A stretch of 64,000 nt of DNA. It comes from Actinomycetes bacterium (lineage in GTDB: Bacteria; Actinomycetota; Thermoleophilia; Solirubrobacterales; JACPNS01). Location: contig JAEYBE010000026.1 in the NCBI GenBank assembly GCA_023404495.1, positions 1-64,000 on the forward strand. The letters run 5' to 3'. Under the pieces are notes generated by a model, which saw only the letters and a list, made by a program, of their open reading frames with translations, did not search any database and was not told where the DNA came from. Position numbers and translations under genes: made by a program. Positions 14,757 through 22,076 of the stretch are shown here, one piece after another. Position 1 is the stretch's first letter, and each line of letters begins with the position of its first letter.

Positions 14757-16292
14757 TCAGGCCAGTACGAACGCGCCCCCGCGCCGCGGATCGCCGCCGC
14801 CGGCGAGCTCACCACCGGGATCGCGCCCGACGGCCTGGCAGCCGCCGAAGAAGAGATTGGCCCGGTCCCATTGAGCCACCGGCGTGCCGGCGAGCTGGAT
14901 CGCCTCAAGAGCGAGTTCATCGATCCCGGGCTCTGCCTGAACCATCCCGTCCTCGAAGTGGACGCGCGGCGCACGCACCGCCTGGTCGATCTGCATACCG
15001 TGATCGATCACGTTGACGATCGTCTGCAGAACCGCCGAGCGAATGCGATTGGAGCCAGCCGAGCCGAGCACGATGCGCGGCGCGCCATCCTCGAGCACGA
15101 CAGTCGGCGCCATCATCGAGGTCACGCGCTCACCGCCGCGATTGTTCTCTGCACCGAGCGGATTGAGATCCATCTCGCCGAGCATGTTGTTGAGCGAGAT
15201 GCCGGTGCCGGGCACGATCACGCCGCTGCACGATCCGTTTGAACAGGTGCAAGAGACCGCAAGCCCGTCGGCGTCAAGCACTGACACGTGGGTGGTCGAT
15301 CCGAGCATGCTGGTCGGCAGCGCGCCGCCCCCGCTGATTCTGTCGTGCTCGCCGGTCAGCCACGAGCGTCCGGAGTCGAGGAACTCGTCCCAGAATCCCT
15401 CGCGCGCAAGACCCTCGACGAACTCACGGTCGCGTCCGCGGTTGGCGAAATCCATCGCATCGACCAGCTCTCGCGCCGACACGCGCTCGCCCTGGGCGAG
15501 GTGCACGAGGCTGTCGGCGATCAGCAGACCGCCAGACGACGGCGGCGGGTTCGTGATCACGCGGCGACCGCGGTACTCGGTGGTGCCGGGGGTGCGGTCG
15601 ATCACTTCGTAGGCCGCAAGATCTTCCGGGGTGATCGTTCCGCCGTTCTCGCAGACGAACTCAGCCACCTTCTGCGCGACCTCGCCGCGATAGAACGGCT
15701 CCGGGCCGTCCTGTGCGAGCCGGTCGATCGCATCGCCGAACTCGGGAAGCAGCAGGAGCTCGCCGATCTGCGGCATGTTGCCGTCCGGCGCGTAGACTGC
15801 GCGCCCCTCAGGCCAGGCGGTGAGGATCGGCGTGAGGATCCGGTAGAGGAAGGCGTGGACCTCGCTCGTCGGCACACCCTTGCGGCTGAGCTCGATCGCG
15901 GGCTTTGCAAGCTCGGTCATCGGCATTGTGCCGAAGCGATCGAGCGCGCTCCAGAGACCTGCCGCCGTGCCATAGACGCCGCAGGTGGCGGCGCCGCCGT
16001 TGAATTGCTGCAGCGCGCCGTCGAAATCGACCATGAACTCGACCTGTTCGGCCTCGGGCGCAACGCTCGCCGGCGAGCTGACGAAGAAGTCGAGCAGGTG
16101 GGACTCGCCCGCAGGCGTGTGGATCAGCATGAAGCCGCCGGCGCCGATGCCGGTCAGCGGCGATTCGGCGATGAATGAGGTGAGCACCGCGGCAATTGCG
16201 GCGTCGACGGCGTTGCCGCCTTCTCGCAAAGCGCGTGCGCCTGCCTCCGCGGTCAATGTGTGACCGGCAGCGATAGCGCCCCGCGAAGTCAT
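14757..16292 (-). CDS. ggt: Gamma-glutamyltransferase, no visible signal peptide
   Basis: A 511-aa Ntn-hydrolase of the gamma-glutamyltranspeptidase family, which cleaves gamma-glutamyl bonds such as in glutathione and related amides. It has GHTLTAEAGARALREGGNAVDA at the start in two recognisable blocks, GIGAGGFMLIHTP, TNPPPSSGG, and the self-cleavage site GSTTHVSVLD with the nucleophile Thr at about residue 333. The late oxyanion motif GSAGSNRIRSAV is also present. Most secreted homologues carry a signal peptide but this one starts directly at the catalytic domain, so it may be cytoplasmic. Its start overlaps the vapC stop by 4 bp. Confidence 0.88.
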   Translation of the reverse strand: MTSRGAIAAGHTLTAEAGARALREGGNAVDAAIAAVLTSFIAESPLTGIGAGGFMLIHTPAGESHLLDFFVSSPASVAPEAEQVEFMVDFDGALQQFNGGAATCGVYGTAAGLWSALDRFGTMPMTELAKPAIELSRKGVPTSEVHAFLYRILTPILTAWPEGRAVYAPDGNMPQIGELLLLPEFGDAIDRLAQDGPEPFYRGEVAQKVAEFVCENGGTITPEDLAAYEVIDRTPGTTEYRGRRVITNPPPSSGGLLIADSLVHLAQGERVSARELVDAMDFANRGRDREFVEGLAREGFWDEFLDSGRSWLTGEHDRISGGGALPTSMLGSTTHVSVLDADGLAVSCTCSNGSCSGVIVPGTGISLNNMLGEMDLNPLGAENNRGGERVTSMMAPTVVLEDGAPRIVLGSAGSNRIRSAVLQTIVNVIDHGMQIDQAVRAPRVHFEDGMVQAEPGIDELALEAIQLAGTPVAQWDRANLFFGGCQAVGRDPGGELAGGGDPRRGGAFVLA

Positions 16293-16714
16293 GCGAGGTC
16301 GAACCCGGGTGCCTCGACCGGGATGCCGATCGAGCTTGCGGATTCGATAAGCCGGCGGTCGTAGCTGACCAGCGAAGCCGCCCCAACCATCGTCGCGGTC
16401 GCGCAGTGGATGGCGTCGAGAGTGCGCAGAGATTCGCCACCGATTCGCCTTGCGACCGCGATCGTCTCATACGAGATCGGGTATCCGGACACCCCTGCGA
16501 GTGCGTCGGACTCGGCGTCGCCCGGATACTCCACGTCCCCGACGGCGAGGCGCCGGCGCAGTGTGCGAGACACCTCAACCCACCCCAGCGTCGAAGTCAC
16601 CAGTTCGTTCGCGCCAGTCGCAAGTTCAGCCAACCGCCGGCGCAGGGGCTCGGACTCGGGCTCGCTGAGAACCCGCTTCACGATCGCGCTCGAATCGAGA
16701 TACACGATCCGCAC
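16289..16714 (-). CDS. vapC: VapC-type PIN-domain ribonuclease toxin
   Basis: A 141-aa PIN-domain protein with the full acidic set visible: Asp7 (VYLDSSAIVK), Glu47 (GWVEVSR), Asp100 (TLDAIHCATA) and Asp119 (SYDRRL). These residues bind Mg2+ for RNA cleavage. It is preceded 7 bp upstream by a ribbon-helix-helix protein gene, the standard antitoxin-toxin order. Its 3' end overlaps the ggt start by 4 bp. All catalytic residues are intact, so the toxin is probably functional. The RNA target is unknown. Confidence 0.9.
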   Translation of the reverse strand: MRIVYLDSSAIVKRVLSEPESEPLRRRLAELATGANELVTSTLGWVEVSRTLRRRLAVGDVEYPGDAESDALAGVSGYPISYETIAVARRIGGESLRTLDAIHCATATMVGAASLVSYDRRLIESASSIGIPVEAPGFDLA

Positions 16715-16721
16715 GAGCCGG

Positions 16722-16982
16722 TCAGATCCGATCGTCGCGATCGAGCAGATCCAGCGAAGTCATTCCCTCGGGCATCGGAATGAGCTGTTCTTCCGGCACA
16801 GTCTCGAACGGCCGCTCAGGAGGAATCAGGCTGTCACGCCAATGCTCGCTGCGCTTCTCCTGCGGAGTCAGATACGCATCGACGGCAGCACGGATCACAT
16901 CTTGCTGAGAACGACCGCTGCGCTCGGCCTCGGCCTTCACCGCCGCAGCCGCCTGCTGGCTGAGTCTCAGATTCGTGGCCAT
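16722..16982 (-). CDS. vapB: Ribbon-helix-helix antitoxin (VapB-like)
   Basis: An 86-aa protein. The N-terminal part (ATNLRLSQQAAAAVKAEAER, then SGRSQQDVIRAAVDAYL) is a ribbon-helix-helix DNA-binding fold. The C-terminal part with Pro/Glu-rich DSLIPPERPFETVPEEQ is expected to wrap the toxin. The ATG at 16982 is preferred over an earlier possible start at 17009 because that one would place coding sequence across the palindromic operator. It pairs with the PIN toxin 7 bp downstream. Confidence 0.82.
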   Translation of the reverse strand: MATNLRLSQQAAAAVKAEAERSGRSQQDVIRAAVDAYLTPQEKRSEHWRDSLIPPERPFETVPEEQLIPMPEGMTSLDLLDRDDRI

Positions 16983-16990
16983 CCGGCAAT

Positions 16991-17009
16991 GGTACCGATT
17001 TGGTACCAA
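16991..17009. promoter_or_regulatory. Two phased GGTACC half-sites, likely vapBC operator
   Basis: GGTACC occurs at 16991-16996 and 17002-17007, 11 bp apart, the second inside the palindrome TTGGTACCAA (17000-17009). They lie immediately upstream of the antitoxin start. Ribbon-helix-helix antitoxins bind tandem short palindromes in their own promoters, so autoregulation is likely. Confidence 0.5.
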
Positions 17010-17019
17010 TCCTGCGGCG

Positions 17020-18558
17020 TCAGCCCCTGGGAACGAATTCCGGCACGTCCATGTCGGACAACGCCATCGATCCCGAGTCGCCCGAGCGTGAGACGCGTGG
17101 CTCGCGGTCGGCGCGAGTGGCCTCGATCAGCGCGCTCTGGCGCACGCCGCCCGCGACCTGCTGGCCGCCGCCGCGCACCGTCTTCTGACGATGGTCGCCG
17201 TAGCGGGTCGCGATCACCGTCACCCACACCTGGTCGGTGAGGTTCGGGTCGACCATCGCGCCGAAGATGATGTTGGCCTCCGGGTGCGCAGCCTCCTGGA
17301 CGATCTTGGCGGCCTCGTTGACCTCCCAGAGGGAGAGATCCGGACCGCCGGTGATCGAAAGCAGAATCGCGCGCGCGCCCTCGATGCTGGTCTCAAGCAG
17401 CGGTGAGCTGACAGCCTGGTTGGCCGCCTCGACGCTTCGCACATCGGGGCTGCCGGCGCCCATACCGATGCCCAGCAGCGCCTGTCCGGCGTCGGACATG
17501 ATCGTGCGCACGTCTGCGAAGTCAATGTTGATCAGGCCCGCGAGGGTGACGAGGTCGGAGATGCCCTGCACGCCCTGGCGCAAGACGTCGTCGGCGACGC
17601 CGAAGGCCTCGACCATCGAAGTGTTCTTGTCGAGGATCGCCAGCAGGCGGTCGTTCGGGACGACGATCAGCGTGTCGACCTCGTCGGCCAGCGCCTCGAC
17701 GCCGAGCTGCGCGGCGCCCTTGCGGCGTGTGCCCTCGAATCCGAACGGCGTGGTCACGATGCCGACGGTCAGCGCGTCGACTTCACGCGCGATCCGCGCA
17801 ACGATCGGGGCCGCGCCCGTACCGGTGCCACCGCCGGCGCCGGCGGTGATGAAGATCATGTCGCTGCCCTTGAGCACGCGCTTGATTGCGTCGTAGTCGG
17901 CGACCGCGGCGCGCGCGCCCTGCTCGGGGTCTGCGCCGGCACCGAGCCCACGTGTGATGTCTGCGCCGATGTGCAGCTTGATGTCAGCCGCGCTGCCCTG
18001 GAGCGACTGCATGTCGGTGTTGATCGCGACGAACTCGACACCGGTAACACCAGCCTCGATCATCCTGTCAACCGCGTTGACGCCAGCCCCGCCGACGCCG
18101 ACGACGCGCAGCTTGGGCGTGACAACGCCCTGGGGAGTTGCACTGAAAGCGGCTGCGCCGGGGTCGGGGATATTGCGCCCGTAGTGGGCGGCCGGAGGCT
18201 CGTCGGTGCTTCCGTCGATCACCTCTGCCGAGCCACGAGCCATGTCAAAGACCTTCTTCAGGCGCTCTTTGGCCGGCACGTCGCTGGCGACGGTGTTTGC
18301 CTCGCGCTCGGCCGCAGGTGTGCGAGGAGCCGGCGCTTCGAACGCCGGCTCGGGCTCTGAGGGCTGAGATTCTTGGATCGGCTGGGCCTGCGCGGCGGGC
18401 TCGGGCTCGGTCGCAGGGGCCGCTGCTTCGGCCTCGGGTGCCGCCGGCTGCTCCGCCTCGGGCTCGGTCTTGCGGAAGAGCGCGGCGAGTGGTCCTTCGC
18501 GCATGCTGGCCCGCTTGTTCACTACAGGCTTGCCCTGCTCTTCATTGTCACGTGCCAT
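17020..18558 (-). CDS. ftsZ: Cell division protein FtsZ with long N-terminal extension
   Basis: A 512-aa tubulin-like GTPase that polymerises into the division ring. The GTPase domain starts at about residue 148 (TPKLRVVGVGGAGVNAVDRM), carries the signature GGGTGTG at 242-248 and the T7 loop NIDFADVRTIM, and ends in the partner-binding peptide MDVPEFVPRG. Ordinary FtsZ proteins begin the GTPase domain within the first 15 residues. Here about 145 extra residues precede it, Pro/Ala/Glu-rich with a basic start (KPVVNKRASMREGPLAALFRK). The ATG at 18558 lies inside the parA 3' end (11-bp overlap), suggesting coupling. No dcw cluster genes are near. It could be the sole FtsZ or a second paralogue. 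Confidence 0.93.
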   Translation of the reverse strand: MARDNEEQGKPVVNKRASMREGPLAALFRKTEPEAEQPAAPEAEAAAPATEPEPAAQAQPIQESQPSEPEPAFEAPAPRTPAAEREANTVASDVPAKERLKKVFDMARGSAEVIDGSTDEPPAAHYGRNIPDPGAAAFSATPQGVVTPKLRVVGVGGAGVNAVDRMIEAGVTGVEFVAINTDMQSLQGSAADIKLHIGADITRGLGAGADPEQGARAAVADYDAIKRVLKGSDMIFITAGAGGGTGTGAAPIVARIAREVDALTVGIVTTPFGFEGTRRKGAAQLGVEALADEVDTLIVVPNDRLLAILDKNTSMVEAFGVADDVLRQGVQGISDLVTLAGLINIDFADVRTIMSDAGQALLGIGMGAGSPDVRSVEAANQAVSSPLLETSIEGARAILLSITGGPDLSLWEVNEAAKIVQEAAHPEANIIFGAMVDPNLTDQVWVTVIATRYGDHRQKTVRGGGQQVAGGVRQSALIEATRADREPRVSRSGDSGSMALSDMDVPEFVPRG

Positions 18559-19333
18559 GGGCGATGACCTCCTGGGCCAGATCTCTGTAGGACTGCGCGG
18601 CGACGCCGTCGGGGTCATATTTGAGGACAGACATTCCCTTCACGGGAGCCTCGGCGAAACGGATCGTCTTCTTGATGCGAGAAGCGAACACGCGGTCTCC
18701 GAAGTTCTCCTCCAGCAGCTCGATCGCTTCCTTGGCGTGAAGCGTGCGCGAATCGACGAGGGTCGGAAGGATTCCCTCGATGTCGACATCCGGATTCAGG
18801 TTCTCGCGGATCATCTCCAAGGTGTTCTGCAGCTGGATGAGGCCTCTCATCGAGAGGTACTCACACTGTACGGGCACAATAACTTTGTCAGCGGCGGTGA
18901 GAGCGTTGATCGTCAGCAGCCCGAGGCTCGGCGGGGTGTCGATGCAGATGAAGTCGTACTGGTCGCGCACCTCATCGAGCGCCTTGTCGAGCGCGCGCTC
19001 GCGGCCGATCTGCGTCGAAAGCGCCATCTCCGCGCCGGCGAGGTCGATCGAGGCTACGGCGACGTCGATCTCCCGGTGGACGATGATCTGGCTGATCGGC
19101 ACCTTGTTGACGAGCACGTCGTAGATCGACGTCTCGACCGTGTCCGGGTCCACGCCCTGCGACATCGTCAGGTTGCCCTGCGGGTCCATGTCGATGCAGA
19201 GGACCTTGTGGCCCTCTTCTGCGAACGCCGCAGACAGGTTGAGGGTCGTCGTCGTCTTGGCAACGCCGCCCTTCTGGTTGGCGAATGCGATGACCTTGGC
19301 CTTCTTGGTCTTCTTCTGCGGGGTGTCAGTCAT
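18548..19333 (-). CDS. parA: ParA/Soj-family chromosome partitioning ATPase
   Basis: A 261-aa deviant Walker ATPase. The A motif is QKGGVAKTTTTLNLSAAF, followed by LCIDMDPQGNLT, ICIDTPPSLGLLTINAL and a late region FASRIKKTIRFAEAPVKG. ParA/Soj moves origin regions or positions cargo using ATP-dependent DNA binding. No parB is adjacent, which is unusual for a chromosomal parA; here ftsZ follows with an 11-bp overlap. It may therefore be a ParA-type positioning protein for the division machinery rather than the parABS protein. The ATG at 19333 follows the standard alignment. It is divergent from the Get3-like pair at 19514. Confidence 0.88.
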   Translation of the reverse strand: MTDTPQKKTKKAKVIAFANQKGGVAKTTTTLNLSAAFAEEGHKVLCIDMDPQGNLTMSQGVDPDTVETSIYDVLVNKVPISQIIVHREIDVAVASIDLAGAEMALSTQIGRERALDKALDEVRDQYDFICIDTPPSLGLLTINALTAADKVIVPVQCEYLSMRGLIQLQNTLEMIRENLNPDVDIEGILPTLVDSRTLHAKEAIELLEENFGDRVFASRIKKTIRFAEAPVKGMSVLKYDPDGVAAQSYRDLAQEVIAHGT

Positions 19334-19378
19334 GGTGCGGCGATGCTCCTGGTGCGGAGGGCGTTGAAAAGTCGGATT

Positions 19379-19400
19379 GGAGACCCGGGAGGGGGTCTCC
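19379..19400. promoter_or_regulatory. Palindromic element between divergent parA and Get3-like genes
   Basis: GGAGACCC (19379-19386) and GGGTCTCC (19393-19400) are perfect inverted arms with a 6-bp spacer. They lie 46 bp before the parA start in the 180-bp divergent spacer. This does not resemble the parS consensus. An operator or leader hairpin is possible. Confidence 0.35.
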
Positions 19401-19513
19401 ATGGGGGCCTTTTCGTAGCGAGCAGGTGTATTCCTGCACGAACGTCATGCTGGATTTCCGCTCTGAGAGCGGGATCGCAGGGTGATGATCTGATTCGGAG
19501 TAGCCTGCGCCGC

Positions 19514-20494
19514 ATGCCAGGACCGGCAACGCCAGCCCCAGCCAAGGATCTCTTCGAGCATCGATTGCTCTTCGTGACCGGCAAGGGCGGTGTCGGCAAG
19601 ACCACGGTCGCTGCGGCGCTCGGGCTCGCCGCAGCGCGCCACGGACTGCGCACGATCGTGTGCGAGCTCGACGCGCGTGAGCGCCTGCACAGCCTCTTCA
19701 ACGTCTCAACGCGGGGATTCGAGGAGGTCGAGCTTGTGCCCGATCTCCACGCAATTGCGATCGATCCGCAGCACGCGATCGAGGAGTACCTGCTGCTGCA
19801 GATCAAGGTTCGGCCGGTCTACGACATGCTCTTCAAGAACCGCGTCTTCGACTACTTCGCAGCCGCCACGCCCGGGCTCGCGGAGCTGGTCACGATCGGC
19901 AAAGTCTGGGAGCTCGCCCAACCGGACCGCCTGAAGAAGAAGTCAGAGCCCTACGACCTGGTGATCGTCGACGCACCGGCGACCGGCCACGCGCTGGCGA
20001 TGCTCGAGGCACCGGAGACGTTCAAGAAGATCGCGCGCGTAGGCCCGATCCACCGTCAGGCGGGATACATCCAGTCGTTCCTGCACGATCCGGCGACCAC
20101 CGCGATCATCGCCGTGGCGACAGCCGAAGAGATGCCAGTCAACGAGACCCTTGACCTGCGCGCCGAGCTTCGAGAACGTGTCGGTCTCGACATCTCACTA
20201 GCCGTGGTCAACGCGCTCGAGCCGGAGTTCTTCTCGGCCAAAGAGATCGCGCAGCTCAAGCAGCTCGACCACCTTGCCCCGCTTGACGCCGCGATCCTGC
20301 AGTCCGAGCGCCAGGTTCGCCAGGCAGGCCAGCACGCGCGGCTCGCCAAGGGGCTCGAACGGCCACTGGTTGATCTGCCGTTCCTCTACGAGAAGGCAAT
20401 CGGCCGCGCCGAACTCAACACGCTGGCGGACAAGCTGACCGAGGACCTCGCAGAGCAGTTCGCCGGCATCGCGAAGCAGAAGGACGAGAGCTGA
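19514..20494 (+). CDS. Get3/ArsA-like ATPase, first of pair
   Basis: A 326-aa ArsA/Get3-family ATPase. The P-loop GKGGVGKTTVAAAL is at about residues 23-36 and VIVDAPATGHALAMLEAPE forms the switch II/Walker B region. The family couples ATP to handling of anions or tail-anchored membrane proteins. In mycobacteria the equivalent tandem pair is Rv3679-Rv3680. No metal-binding Cys set of arsenite pumps is evident. Its stop and the next start share one base (TGATG), so the two proteins are made together and probably form a heteromeric complex. Client and membrane partner are unknown. Confidence 0.85.
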   Translation: MPGPATPAPAKDLFEHRLLFVTGKGGVGKTTVAAALGLAAARHGLRTIVCELDARERLHSLFNVSTRGFEEVELVPDLHAIAIDPQHAIEEYLLLQIKVRPVYDMLFKNRVFDYFAAATPGLAELVTIGKVWELAQPDRLKKKSEPYDLVIVDAPATGHALAMLEAPETFKKIARVGPIHRQAGYIQSFLHDPATTAIIAVATAEEMPVNETLDLRAELRERVGLDISLAVVNALEPEFFSAKEIAQLKQLDHLAPLDAAILQSERQVRQAGQHARLAKGLERPLVDLPFLYEKAIGRAELNTLADKLTEDLAEQFAGIAKQKDES

Positions 20495-21582
20495 TGGATC
20501 TCGCCTCGCAACTTCAGAATGTCGAGGTGGTCGTGTGCGCCGGGTCGGGCGGAGTCGGCAAGACGACCACGAGCGCCTCGATCGCGATCGGCATGGCGGC
20601 CCGTGGCTACAAAGTCGCCGTCCTCACGATCGACCCCGCAAAACGCCTGGCCGACTCGCTCGGCTTGTCGGAGCTTGGCACCGAGTTGCGCCAGGTAGAC
20701 GCGAAACTCTTCAATCCGCAAGGCCTCGAACTGACCGGTGAACTCCACGCTGCGATGCTCGACCCCAAGCGCACCTTCGACGAGCTGATCCTGCGCTACG
20801 CGCCAGACCGCGAGACCTACGAGAACATTCTCTCCAACCGGATCTACCAGGAGCTTTCAAACGCAATCGCCGGCTCCCAGGAGTACATGGCGATGGAGAA
20901 GTTGCTCGAGCTACATGAGAGCGGCGAGTTCGATCTGCTTGTGCTCGACACACCGCCCTCGCGCAACGCACTTGAGTTCCTCGACGCGCCAAAGCGCCTC
21001 GCGCGCTTCGTCGACGGGAGGGCACTGCGGGTCTTCCTGGCCCCCGGGCGCTTCGGCCTGAGGATCGCCGGGCGCGGCGGCAGCATGCTGTTCTCAGCCC
21101 TGACCAAGATCACCGGCGTCGACCTGCTCAACGACCTCTCCGAGTTCTTTGCCAACTTCGCCGATATGGCATCCGGGTTCTCTGAGCGCGCCCAACGGGT
21201 GGACGCGCTGCTGCGCAGCGACCGATCAACCTTTCTCTTGATCTGCTCGCCCGAAAACGAGCCGGTCGATGAGGCGATCTTCTTCCGCCGGCTGCTCAAG
21301 GAGCAGAAGCTCCCGTTCTGCGGCGCGATCGTCAACAAGGTGCGGCCGGATTACTACCGCGCGAAGAAACAGCTACCGGATTCGATCGACCCCGAGCTCG
21401 CAGCGCGCATCATGGAGAACTACGACCGCCAACGCCTGCTCGGCGCGCGCGACGCCGAAAACATCGCGCGGCTTGAGAAGTCACTCTCGACCAACAACCT
21501 GATCGAAGTCCCGCTCTTCTCCGACGACATCCACGGCGTCGACGGGCTGGTGCACATGGTGCGTCAGGTGTTTGGCAACTGA
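20494..21582 (+). CDS. Get3/ArsA-like ATPase, second of pair
   Basis: A 362-aa ArsA/Get3-family ATPase. The P-loop is CAGSGGVGKTTTSASIAIG near residue 20, with LTIDPAKRLADSLGL (switch I) and LLVLDTPPSRNALEFLDAP (Walker B/switch II). A long helical middle contains FGLRIAGRGGSMLFSALTKI, a hydrophobic region that may form a client groove. It begins on the last base of the first ATPase gene and is translationally coupled. The last 19 bp overlap the convergent DUF5946-type gene. As for its partner, the cargo is not known; heterodimer formation is inferred from the tandem arrangement. Confidence 0.85.
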   Translation: MDLASQLQNVEVVVCAGSGGVGKTTTSASIAIGMAARGYKVAVLTIDPAKRLADSLGLSELGTELRQVDAKLFNPQGLELTGELHAAMLDPKRTFDELILRYAPDRETYENILSNRIYQELSNAIAGSQEYMAMEKLLELHESGEFDLLVLDTPPSRNALEFLDAPKRLARFVDGRALRVFLAPGRFGLRIAGRGGSMLFSALTKITGVDLLNDLSEFFANFADMASGFSERAQRVDALLRSDRSTFLLICSPENEPVDEAIFFRRLLKEQKLPFCGAIVNKVRPDYYRAKKQLPDSIDPELAARIMENYDRQRLLGARDAENIARLEKSLSTNNLIEVPLFSDDIHGVDGLVHMVRQVFGN

Positions 21583-22076
21583 GCTTCCAGCGCGTCGCAC
21601 CAGCGCCGGACCGTCTCGTGTTGGGCGCTCCATGCGACCCAGACGTTTTCCGCCCAGCGCCGCGCCAGCGCTACGTGCTCCTCAAAAGTCTCCCCGGCCA
21701 GCACATCCTGCGCGGTCATCGTGCCGATCGGTGTCGTCGGTTCAAACCAGGGAATGTGCAGTCCGCCGTGGGTCGAGCGCTCCATCACGGCGGTCGCGTA
21801 ACGCTGCGGCGCATTGCGCTCAAGCATCATGCAGAGGCGGATCAGGTGCACGCCGACCGACTGGCGTGCGCGCGGCACGTTCTCGCCGGGATGCTGGGCG
21901 GCGTAGGCGTCGACAATGAACTTGTGCTCCTCCGGCATCCCGAATTCGCCGTAGTCCTTCGCCAGCACGCGACCATAGACCGCCCAGCAGGCTGCGCTCG
22001 CACCGATGTACTCGTGCGTCGGACCGTCGTACTCGGGCAGGACGATTCCGCAGCCTGGGCAGGCGCTCTCAGACAC
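21564..22076 (-). CDS. DUF5946-type conserved hypothetical protein
   Basis: A 170-aa soluble protein that begins with a CPGCG metal-binding-like motif (SESACPGCGIVLPEYDGPTH) and contains conserved-looking blocks SAACWAVYGRVLAKDYGEFG and FIVDAYAAQHPGE with His and Cys residues. A C-terminal Trp-rich helix (RRWAENVWVAWSAQH) follows. This matches the general pattern of DUF5946, whose function is unknown. Its start overlaps the 3' end of the upstream 804-aa protein gene by 8 bp, so the two are probably cotranscribed. Confidence 0.65.
   Translation of the reverse strand: MSESACPGCGIVLPEYDGPTHEYIGASAACWAVYGRVLAKDYGEFGMPEEHKFIVDAYAAQHPGENVPRARQSVGVHLIRLCMMLERNAPQRYATAVMERSTHGGLHIPWFEPTTPIGTMTAQDVLAGETFEEHVALARRWAENVWVAWSAQHETVRRWCDALEAQLPNT

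Noticed and set aside
19379..19400. parS site
   Set aside because: The palindrome does not resemble the TGTTTCACGTGAAACA consensus and no parB is near.
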